Shown here: positions 1 through 12,000 of the stretch, piece after piece
Numbering within the stretch: the stretch's first letter is position 1
Layout of the letters: every line of letters begins with the position of its first letter
Assembly: GCA_034508935.3 (NCBI GenBank)
Contig: CM067448.1
Coordinates: 568,109-632,108 of the forward strand
Source: Berghia stephanieae
Taxonomy: Eukaryota > Mollusca > Gastropoda > Nudibranchia > Aeolidiidae
Reading direction: 5' to 3'
DNA length: 64,000 nucleotides
Made by a program: the position numbers and the translations under genes
Notes under the pieces: generated by a model
Told to the model about the DNA's origin: nothing
What the model saw: the letters and a program-made list of their open reading frames with translations, nothing else
Database searches by the model: none

Positions 1-25
1 CTCGTACAGAGTGGACATTATCCGT
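1..25 (-). CDS. USP10: USP10 exon 12, partial at the window edge
   Basis: Acceptor ctctccaccag, then TDNVHSVRE (human SDKIRTVQDAL), cut by the window edge. The rest of the catalytic domain lies beyond the window. Confidence 0.88.
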
Positions 26-3000
26 CTGGTGGAGAGACAACATCCACATTATTATCAATAGATACAAACAACATCTATATATAAGACATCAACAATATCC
101 TATAGGGAATGAGATTAGCGGAAGAGTAGCATCCCTTGATTGGACGTCACCCATAGTCTGTGACGTCACAGACGGAAAAGTTATTAGAGAGAGAATGTCA
201 TGTTGGTTGTGCGCATGCGTCTCTCGTCCTCGCTTCCGCGCACAACCAACATGACGTTCTCTCTCTAATAACTTTTCCGCCGGTGACGTCACAGACTATG
301 GGTGACGTCCAATCAAGGGAAGCTACTCTTCCGCTAATCTCATTCCCTGTACAGGGCAGGCATCCTCTGTACAAGAAAAAGTGTTCATAAGATATCATAG
401 GGCTAAAACAGGAAACCTTAATGCACAATATCGTCATGACCTAAACACAGTATGTTTGGACTACTATTTAACACAAAAACGGATGACATAACTGCGTCCA
501 TCTAAAGTTGTAATAATGTATCAGTTGTCAAACCAACCAAAACAGCAATGGAAAGTTAAACGTGAAAATAAAATTTGTAAAAAGCAGTAGCCACTAATTT
601 GTGGACATCTGGCATGAAATATCTAAAAAGCAGGAAATTTCTATCTATCACCCAACTCCCAAGGGTGACAAATACTTTGTCCCCAAAACACTCCATTGGA
701 CATCAAGGGTGACAAATACTTTGTCCCCAAAACACTTCATCGGGCATCACCTACCTGAATATCCAGCTTGAGAGTAAAGAATGAATCCACTGTGTCACTG
801 GTCTTACCAGAGTCTCGGACTAGAGTGGATCGGCTCAGCCCAGCAAAGATGGCGGATAACGGAGTCTGGCCACAGTTGTTCTGGATGAAACAGAAATCAA
901 AAATATTCTATCATATCGACATCAAACGATACAAAAGGACCCGACCTGCTTAATGACGGAATCTTATCAAATTCAAACTAGACAAAAGTTTCAAAAACAA
1001 TCCGTAACGAAAATTCTTAGGCAAATCTGGGATACGGATAGAGAAATGACAATGACTTATCTTCTGTTTTCATGTTTTTAAATTTTGGACAGTAAAATAT
1101 CATCAAAATCAAGAACATCAAGAAAATAGGGAAATCAGGAATGAGTCCAAATATCAGGAATTTTCCAATACATTGAGGAGAGCCTTTGGTCCAAAAATGT
1201 CTGCTTTTGAACTTCAATACTCTTTAACAGGATACAAAATACAAACAAGATCTCCTTCCCGTTTTTGTACAGGTCACCACATTTAGAAAGGTCTATGTCA
1301 CATACAAGACATTACAAATAGATTATCTCTGAAAATCTTCCAGACAAAACGAGTTCACTCCCAATTCACAAAATGGCTGACCTGCATCGTATACCAGACC
1401 TGCCAACCTATGCTGAAAAACAAAAAATAGAAGTCAAACTAAAAAAAAAAAGTCTGGGAAAAAAATAGGGACAAACCTAAATTGTATTTAAAAGCCTTTC
1501 ATTTCACTACATATCCGATACTTTGATGAAAGTTGCCCACCATCGATTAATGAGTATTACCCAGTACCACAAATTTTAAAACGCAATCACCAACATGAAA
1601 AATCAGTTTCGCATATTTTAAATTAATATTTATTTAATTAATATTTTAAATTCCTTTTCTTTTGCCAAGACATGATGGATTTTTTTAAAATTCAGAGTTT
1701 TCCATATTACGACGGGGTACTCAAAAAGGTGAAAAAAAATCTGAGTAAATCCAATTGTATCGGAGCAGTTGGCAGGTATGATATAATCATGCAGGGCAGG
1801 GAAGTCCGACTTACCACATTGGTCTCCACACAATAGTTTTTGGGCCCCACCTGCACCCAGCTGCCATCCCCATCGTCCTCGTTGCCGTTGTCGATGTGGT
1901 GGCCGATGTCTCCATTCTGGTGGTGGCTCCCATTACCCATCACACTCTTGCTGTAGGTGCTAGCACTGTTGTTGTTTAAACCTAAGGGGAGGGGAGAAAA
2001 GGCACGATTTCATCAAAGTTTGCAATAACAAATAAACAAATAAATAAAATCTCAATATTCCCTCAAGAAAGGAAGTTTGAACTTGGAGAATTAAAACCAA
2101 CACAAACTTCCTCTCCATTTACTTTATCTATCTCTTTTTTTTTTTAAATGTTGAACCAAATGGATGAGCCCACATCCCCTCCACGATTCCCCATCATTGT
2201 GTACACAAAGAGCAACCAACCAGACTTACTGTCCATATTATTCATTTTGATGATCCTCTCCACTTCCTCATTACAAATACTCAGAATCTGACTCAGGAAT
2301 TCCTCGGCATCGTGTTGGACCCCAATCTGAAGAAATAGAAAACAATTAAAAACTTAGACAAATCGTTGTGTCATGTGGAGTGTTTACCAAACATTCACCC
2401 CTTGACTTTTTGTTGAAGGCTATGCTTAAAGAGAAAGTCAATTGTACCCGTTGAAGATCACAAATTTAAACCACTGGAGTGAATGCATTATCTGTATCTT
2501 GTTTGTTGCTTTAGGTCTCTTCCAACACAATTGAGGTTATATGAGAGACCGCTGAAACAAAAAAACAAGCAATCTAACAAAGATAGTACAAATATAAATC
2601 AAAATCATAACCTAAAGATATAATAAGCTAAATTATAAATAACCAAGAACAAACAGGCAGAAGATTTACAGAAAAAAAAAATATCCCCTGTCAAAAATAC
2701 AATCACAAACCAAAGAAGCAGGATAGGCTAGTAAAGAGAAGAAGAAACGACATCACTATCGGATTGTACACCCATGCGAACATCATAGGTATATGATTCA
2801 AGGGTGATGCTCCCATCCAACCACCCGCTTATCTGTATCAATCAGTCTTTGAAATCAATGATAATCAAAACCTTTGTCATCAAATCATGGATAAGAAATG
2901 ATGGAAATATATTATTGATCAATACCCTGTTTGTTTACAACTTTGTTTAGATTTCAGGAACACAAGCTGTGGTAAAACATTTCTATCTAAATCTTTTGAA

Positions 3001-6000
3001 AACCAGGATGTGTGAAATGTAAAAGTTCTACTTACATTGAGTTTTAGAATGTGCTGTGCCACACTCAGCAAAGATTCCGGAATGAAGGGATCACCCACGT
3101 TGATGGTGTAGCCACCACCTTTCTTCATTGGGCCTGTAGATAACAAAATACACACAAGACATCATGGTACAGTTACAGTCTTATTGTCATGTCACACTTC
3201 AATAATACAAACATGAGGGTTCCAAGAACTGAAGCTTGAAACTCAAGTGTCAACATTTTGCTAACTGGAAAGACAACAACGGCAACAAATCTCATTGCAG
3301 ATAACCAGGCACGCACACACACACACACTCATCTGTCTCCCTAATGCAATGGCCGAATGGTTCCCACCATAAGACATATATTACAATGACATGTTTGACA
3401 AATGTCTTTTTGTAAACCCAATGGGAGCCATCGTAATCCAGGTTTTTGTCCAACCGAGTCATTGATCACACCAAACACTCAAGCACATGGAAAAAATGAT
3501 ATAAATGGTCACCATTAAAAACCATAAACAATGACGGTGCCAAGGGAGTGAAGTAGAATAAATTGTAAATAAAATTCCCCTACAATCGGTTCCTCTAAGA
3601 CATCATCGCAAAAAGTGACTCTAAAAAAAAATAATTTTTTTTTTAAAAGAAAGAAAGATTTGTACAATGAACATCTCTATTTCCAACCCACCTTGTTTGG
3701 ACCGTTGACAATTCTGGAAACTGTTGACAAACTGGACCCTGGGGATGTGATGGGAAAATAAAAGATTGAACAAAACTTTTATTGAGGGTAGTGGAAAAAA
3801 ATGACAAATATCACAACCAACCCTGAACTACAAATAGAAGAAGAAGAAAAATATCAAGTAAAAAATACATTTCAGACAGCGGATATGATGTTATTGTATT
3901 AATGGCTTCAACAATGCATATCGAAGGTGAAGGTCAGCAGTCATTTATCCAAAAATCAATGTCTGCTGACCTTCACCTTTTTAATAACTTTTCATGTTCT
4001 ACACTGAACCAAACTTGTATTGAATTGAATCATCCCCAAGACTAAACAAACACAGCAGAACCAGTGAGGACGACAGTATCCATCCAACTCACAGGGAATC
4101 AAAGACAGGAGTGGACGAATTCCCCCCTGATCTGGCAGGCAGATTCCTAAAAGCTCTGAACAGATGGATGAAGGGTGGACATCCCATCAGGACTTGGAGG
4201 GTCTGAAAAGAAAGACGATGAAAGACTTGCTTGAAATTTGATATCATCAACGCACGGGTACAAAACATTGTCGTTAAATCACAACGTTGATGAATTTTTT
4301 TAATTGGATAGTTTGATCATAAAATTTGATGTGTTAAATGATATGAGTGAATAGCAAAGCATTGAACTGAATAAAAATTGTTTATTGTTGGTAAAAAATA
4401 CATACATAAATCTTTCATTTACTCTTTTTTTTAAATTAAAAAAAAAAATAGATAATTGCCCATTGGTTCAAATCTGATTTTTTTTAATCAGTAAGATTTT
4501 GTCCTAGGCTTTTCACCATCATGCAAACAAAAGATCAAATTAATATAATAGAGTATAAAAAACTTCAAAAGATGAATAATGAAGCCTGTACCTGACATTA
4601 ACAAAACAATCCAGCATGCAAAAAAAACAGTATAAAAACCATAAATCAGACACAACGCTCCATTATTATGGCAAATTCATTCAATACAGTGACCATATCT
4701 TTGTCATCTATTCTCATGTGTATTTCAAACCCATACAATCAAATGATCAGCATATTGAAATAACCTTTAAAAAAAACAATGAATTCACACAGATAGACTT
4801 ACAGCATTCATAAAGCAGATGTTTCTTCCGTTTGTCAATCCCCGGGGCTGTACAATGATGGGGATGTAGGAAATGGGGAAATTCGACAGCTTGGCTGGGG
4901 ACGACACAAGACAATTAGATGTAAAGCCAATGTATTTTCAACTTTTCAAACAACCAACATCTAATATGATGATTACAATTAACAACAATGTAAACGAATT
5001 TCCTTTATTTTTTTTTGGATGCATAAAGCATATTATTATTATAAAAACAACAAAGAGTAAGAGATCAATCAGTTCCATTCATCGCCATCCCACAAACAAC
5101 ATTTTGGATAGCATGAAAAAGTTTCTGCTTGAAGCTCAAAGAAAAAAAATAGCAATACAAAAAAATCTAGTTTACGAAGACATGATGTGGACATTTCGGG
5201 TTTACCCTTTGTCAAAAAACAAAAAAACAAATGATAAATGAATGAGAGGATGTCATTGTCATGATGAATAAACAAAATAATCACCGTTTGGTTTATTCAT
5301 CTTCACAATGCATGGATGGTGCAAGTAGGTTAGGCCAAAAAATAAGCCTGAAAACCTTTCGTCAACAAATTAAAAAAGCCTGAAATTTATATGAAAACCT
5401 AAATGCCTCTTTAAAAAAATGGTATTACAGACGTGTCTACTTGAAAATTTTAACATTCGTAATTTTTAGGAGATAAAAGTAGTAGTCGTTATAGTTATCT
5501 TTAAAAATCAACAATTTACCATCACAATGATTAAATAACACTTCAAAATCCTTACAATTGTGTAGTCTGGCTTCAACTTTCATTTTCAATCAGATTTAAC
5601 ATAAAGTTGTGAAATAAGAGTCCAAATTTGGTCATTTTTACGAATTGTTCACAGCAGCAGCAGCAGGTCTGTATCTATATGGAGATGATCTACACCTAGA
5701 AATCAATTAAAATCCATATAAAAAAAGCTGGAAATCTTGTACCCATGACAACACCATCATCTAATCTCTCATTCGTCTTTTGTGTTTCATTCATCGTGGT
5801 TTTGCTGAAAAAAACATCCCATCACCTGTCTTCATAAAAAAAAAAAATAATGGAAGCTTCTACTTTATTATTGTTACTAGAACTAGAACATGTGGTAGAG
5901 CTAAAATAACAACATGCTCATTAATGTTCAAATAACTCAAGCCAACTCTTACCCAACAGCTTTGGGGCCAGAGGATCCTGTTTGACTCCAACAGTCTTCA

Positions 6001-9000
6001 AGTCATCCACAGGCGACAGACACTGGATAGATCTTTCTTTCCCCTTATGGCGTTCCTGTTCTTGCCAGTGACGGACACTCGTTACCTGCGATGATGACGA
6101 CGACGACGCAGTCGTGTTATTGGTCTGGGGCGTCGGGGTTTCCACATTGTTTATCACTGGCGATATGTCTGACGAAACACTCAAAGGAGAGACTGGCGAG
6201 TGAGCGGCTGGCGTCTGCTTTCCAAACAAGCTACTCCATGATTTGGGGGCAGGAGGAGTCGTGACTGAGGCAGGAGTAGATGTAGAATGTTGTGGTTTAT
6301 TGCCAGAGTCTTTGTTGATAACTTTCTTGTCATTGTCGTCACCAGAAGGAGACTTAGAACTATTGTTATTGTTTATTTCTGGAGACTTCAATTCTTCTTT
6401 GGGCACACTAGAATTAACACTTGGTAACGTTTTGACATCGGTTGATGATGATGGAGGAGTTTTCTTATTTACAGATGATGGCTTATTCGATAGTGGAATT
6501 GATTGATGTGGTGATGAGGATGAAGAGGAAGGTGAACTAGCTTTATTGGACGACGGGGGTTCTTTATTTACAAGCGACGTATGCATGGGTATATTTCCAT
6601 TAGAAGAATGATTCATATTAACACCGGACTCCTCTTTATTATGTACACGTTCAACAATTGTTTCATTATGAGATTGAGAGTTACTGTGATTGCTGCACTG
6701 GTCACCGACAGGACCATTCGATTTGTTTTTGTGTTTGGAAAGGGTGGACGACTTATCTTTTTTAGATGGGGATGGGGTTGACTTTGTCGTCGTTTGTGGC
6801 GGAACAGACGAGGATGCCAAAGGTGACGGTGATTTTTTAGCCCTTGATTTGGCTATGGCTGGAGACTTGGTAGGCGAGACCTTGTCCGATGACGTGGAAT
6901 CTGTTACGGGTCGTGGCTCTACATCGAACATGACAGGACCTCCGAATTCTATCTCAGATAATGTGAATTTAACACAACTTTCTTTCTCCTTGGCTTCAGG
7001 AATTGCACTAGCCTTGTCATTGTCATTGTTTTCAATGTTTACAGGTTGGTGATCCTCTTCCTTCTCACTATGAGGAGGACTGGAAATGGGAACAACATCA
7101 GTTTCATTATTGTTTAAATTGTTAACACAAACACTAGCATCCCCGTCCCCTTTTTCTTCAGGAACTGGTGACGGGATTGACACTGGTGAGGGGATTGACA
7201 CGGGGGGGATCTCCTCTGCCTCTGGGGGGACATAGACAAATTGTGTAGAAGACTGTTGTGGTTGGTGGTGTGGGGGATGGTGGTTGACATGATGCTGAGG
7301 CATCGGGTGTTGATGGGACATGGAGTGGGGTGGGACCATGTAGGTGGGGACGGCTTGCTGGCCTGGGCCGACGGCTGTTGTAACAATGTGGGAAGGGTGG
7401 TATCCCATCGGGTGGTGGGGGGACGGCGTGCTGGGAATTAGCATATCTGTTGGAGAGGGCATGTGATGGAGAGGGTGAGGGCGATGATGATGATGATGTT
7501 GTTGATGATGATGATGTTGTTGATGATGATGATGAGGATGGTGAGATGTGGCCGCATGAGGCAAGGGAGAAGGAAGACCAGAGGCAGCAGCTAGGGTATT
7601 GGACTGGTAGGGGTAGTGGGCTGGAATATGATGGGGGTGGTGGGGCTGGTGGTGGCCAGGGTAGGCATATGCCGACTGGTGGGCTTGGTGTCCGTTGCTC
7701 AGAGTGACGAAGCACGGAACAGTTGTGGGCTCTCCATTGTGGCCGTGGTGGTGATGGTGAGCCGCGGCCGCATGACTGGTGTGGTCATGTGGGTGAAAGA
7801 CGTAGCCACTCGGGACAGCGTAGGAGTAAGTTCCTGCTTGAGGCTGGTGGTGGGGGTGGTGAGGTGTCCAGTGTGGCACAGGGATGGGGAATGGCATGAT
7901 GGGTGGGGGGATACTGGGTTGGAACACAGGGGCTGATGGTTGCAGCACACTGTTCTCAATATCCACAATAACTGAAAAATAAATAAAAAAGAAATACAGA
8001 TCTCTTATAAAAACCAGAATCCACCAATGTGGTGGGGGAATTAGAATTTTAAAATATCAAAATGTGTCAACATAAGAAGCAGCAGACTTGAGTAAGATAA
8101 ACACACAAAGACTCATTTCTGAAGAGTTGTGTATGAAAACAAAAATTACTATAAAACAAGCAAATTACAAAATGTGGTCTCATCTCATTCATGTATATCT
8201 TTAAAAAGATGGCATTCTTCTTAAAGTCAAAGGTTTTATAACTTGTGAAAAGATAGGAATCATCTCAAGTCACCAATCATGTAAGTATATTTTCTCTTTC
8301 AAAAACAAAAAGTAATGTGTTGTCATATCATAGGATTTTCGTCCCACTTCCATGATACCAAAGGTTTGAAACAAGTTTTTATGCAGCACACCAAACAGGG
8401 AAACCCTTTGCTAACATTTCTAAAAGCCTGGTTTTTCTCGTAAAGACCATCTTCTATGAAAATATACCGTACAAAGCGTGTCTTCATCAAATGTTATCCC
8501 CCTTTATCATAGAAAATAATACACATCCATAAAGCTGCCCCTTTAACTGCTGACCTTAAACAAAAACTACTTTCATCTTTTAAAAAATCAACTCACCAAA
8601 ACCAACCAAGGTCAGCTAGAAGATTTTAAAAGTCGTTTATCCAGCTTTAGTCGGGAAAATGGTATCCCTGAATATATACTAAATGTGCTCAAAGGTCCTT
8701 TCCAATTGGTTTGTGCCAAAACAATAACAGAAATTAGACATGTCCCCTAAAAAGGTGCAATCATAAATGTGTAATCTGCAAGAGACATTGCTGTTGTTAC
8801 TAGCACATCCTCTATTAATGTGTCGTGTAACAATAGAAAAAAAAAAAAAAAAAAAAAAGGGGGGGGGGAAAGGTCGATGAAGACAAGAAAGAGTTACCTT
8901 TCTCCTCCTTTTGTTTGTATTGAGGAATCCCTTTGACCTCTTTCTCTCCGGCATCATGAGTCTCCTGAATGGCCACTTTCACAACGACGACTTCTTCCTC

Positions 9001-12000
9001 TTGAATAGGTAATTCCATTTCAACGACATCTTCCTGAACTATCTTTTCTTCCTGAACATTTTTTTCTTCCTGAACATCTAGCTTTTCATCCACCTCAACT
9101 TCCTCACAGTAATGGACGACATCTTCAACAACTTGTTCCTCCTCTGCTGCCTCCTCTCCCTCATCGTAATTGTCTCCTTCACAGTCCTCATCTTCAAATA
9201 GAAGCTGTAGAAAGACAAGACATAGTAAGGAAATGCTCCAATTGATGACAGTCCTAAATATACAGAGGTTTTTTTTTACAAATACAAAGCCACTCAAAAC
9301 ACAATGAATGGATTCATCAAAAACACACAAATACAGACTGGAACACATAAGTAAAGCATGTGTCAAAGGTTACATTTCATTCATTATCATTACCTGTGTG
9401 CATATAATCATTTATCAGTTTGTGAAAGGACATATTTAAACGAATTTTATAAGTCATTTTCTTACACCTATAATGGAGCAACCAAAAAATTTTTAAAACC
9501 AAGATAAGAATTAGTTGCTTCTGAAAACGTTCTTGACTGAATGTTCTTTATTCCAGAGTAACAGACTGGGTGACTTTACTAATGATATCAATCTATTCAG
9601 TCAAATGGATTCGATAAAATGCAACACAAAACACAACATGCACCGACTCTCTTTAGCAAAATAAATAAAAAGTGAATAAAACTGGAAATAGTCAAATCAA
9701 ATTTTGAGGACAAACGGTAAACTCAACTCATAGAGTAAGTAACTGCATCTAATATGATAACGTTGGAATCATTAAACGGAAAGAACAAAGTCGAAATCGA
9801 CATCAATCCCAATGTTACTAAAATTTGAAAATAGTCCAAAATAAATACACAAACAGATAAATAAGCTTTCATAGATAAAACTGAAAATTAGAAAAAGAAG
9901 AAAAATCAAGAGCCTACCTCTACCCCGGCCGATTTGTTGGAGATGCTGATGATGTTGCTAAGTTTGTCATACTCCTCGTTGTCCAGACCATCCCAATCAA
10001 AGAATGAGAGACCTTTCACTGCTTGGGCCATCCCCTCCTGTCAAGCAACAAACAACATATTAATTATTACAACAGCAACAAACCACTACACATCACTATC
10101 ATCACAATCTTTTACAGAGAGTTGTCCAAAGAAAAATACATCAAATAATAATAATAATAAAATGAGATGAATTGATGAATACCAATAGTGGTGGCGGTGA
10201 CAATGAATAAAATGAGATGAATTGATGAATACCAAGAGTGGTGGCGGTGACAATGAATAAAATGAAATGAATTGATGAATACCAATAGTGGTGGCGATGA
10301 CAATGCTAAATGGCATTGTCAATGATTGATTGACATCATTACTCATTACTATAACGGCCATTCAGTTCATTGTCCCTACCTACAATCCCAAGAAAAAAAC
10401 GGCCTTAGTTTTAAAAAGGCTGTCTCTATTTCTCCAAACGCTTTCTCTATTTCTCTGAATGGTCGGCTAGCCTCCAGTAGCTGAACAGATGCGATGTCGA
10501 TGCAAAAGTAAATGATCAAACAGAGTGGACATGGAATTCTCATGAATCATCAGGCTAGCGTTTTTTAGGCACATTATTGACAAAGACTACTCTATGGCGC
10601 GTTCACTTTTACAATTCGCGCTGCTCTATCAAAGACAAAGAGAACAGAAGTAAACCTAAATGACTATATATAACTAGGTACTTTGGTAAACGTCCATTTG
10701 GCCCTCCAGCAGGGAGCCGATAAATGGCCTAGTGGCTGTGACCCGATTTTTTGGACTTTTGAGTGATGGGTCTCAGAAAAAGTTCCATAGATTTTTTGTT
10801 TATGGATGGATTTTAATGATTTATGTCTTATTTTCTTCAGGAGAAAGTACTCTATCGTTTGGTGTAGTTTATTTTAAAATCAATGACAATTTAGGATAAC
10901 TTTTGATTATGGATAAAATAGGGTATAATTTAGCTTTGAATAATTAAAAGATTAGAACTTGGTAAATCAAAATTTCATGCTGGCGCGTTTATTTAACATC
11001 TTAACTTTTTTATAAAATTAAATTCAGGGCAAAGTTGTATACCGCATCCATGAAATTCGTTACAGTAAAATCCTTACTCAAATCTTAGCAGCCATTTTAG
11101 ACCAGTTTTGAAATCCAAATGGTGGTTACTACCGGAAATGCAACAATTTTCAGGTCACAAAGTCCGTCAGTAAATAACAAAGGCAAATAGAAGACCATTT
11201 TTCAGCCTTTAAACTAACATAACTTTTTTTCTGCTTATCTGATTTTCACAATTTTGGTATCATTAGAATCGTGTCCGTGTTGAAAAGCACTTTAAAATGA
11301 TATAGGTTTCATTGAGCTCGATCCAATTTGAATTTTTTACCAAAGTACCTAATATAACTATAACGAAGCGAAAGTCTCAAGACGGGAACAGAGGTTGAAA
11401 GTGAAAGCCAGGATAGTACAAATTCAAGATAGAAGTCCAAGTCTAACAGAAAGTTGGGAATAAAAGACAGAGCGCCCAAGCACTGGCAAAAGAAAACCAA
11501 AAAAAATATGCATACGGTCATAAGCATTCATCATCCACAGTCACAGATACTCTCGCAAATTCAAATAACCAAAAAAATCTTGAGAACGGAAACCGTTTCG
11601 AGAAAAAGAGATCGTTTATTTTCCCGAGCATTCGGAGAAATAGTCACTTCGTTTTAAAAATGGACACAAATTAATGACTCCTATTATTAATGCGTAAATG
11701 AAAGTGAAAATAAGGAGGGCAAGAGTGAATGAGAATGAGAATAACCCACATGGAAATATTCACTCCATTCACTGATCACCACTGACTGGTTCGATATCGC
11801 AACCCCTCATTCATACTCATCGACATTGTTGATTGACAATAAATCAAATTTATGATCACTTTGTGATGCTAAAACTAAGGAATTACTAAGCCATTGGTTT
11901 GGTTTTCATGAGGTCATCAATCAACGCAATATTCAATCAACTGCATCCAATCTGCTTGCCCTTCTTGAGAAGGCCTAGAATCCGTGTATGGTGACGGTTA

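Larger units (their letters stand above)
26..754 (-). other. USP10 intron 11
   Basis: Holds the 245-bp fold-back MITE at 104-348 and a 44-bp tandem duplication at about 662-745 (unit beginning AAGGGTGACAAATACTTTGT). Nothing else is recognisable. Confidence 0.7.

Noticed and set aside
4873-5241. 122-residue plus-strand frame
   Set aside because: Lies in USP10 intron 4 and partly in an HH repeat. No conserved domain.
7114-7936. Open frames on both strands overlapping the USP10 long exon
   Set aside because: Shadows of the GC-richer USP10 coding exon. The USP10 frame is fixed by homology and splice phases.
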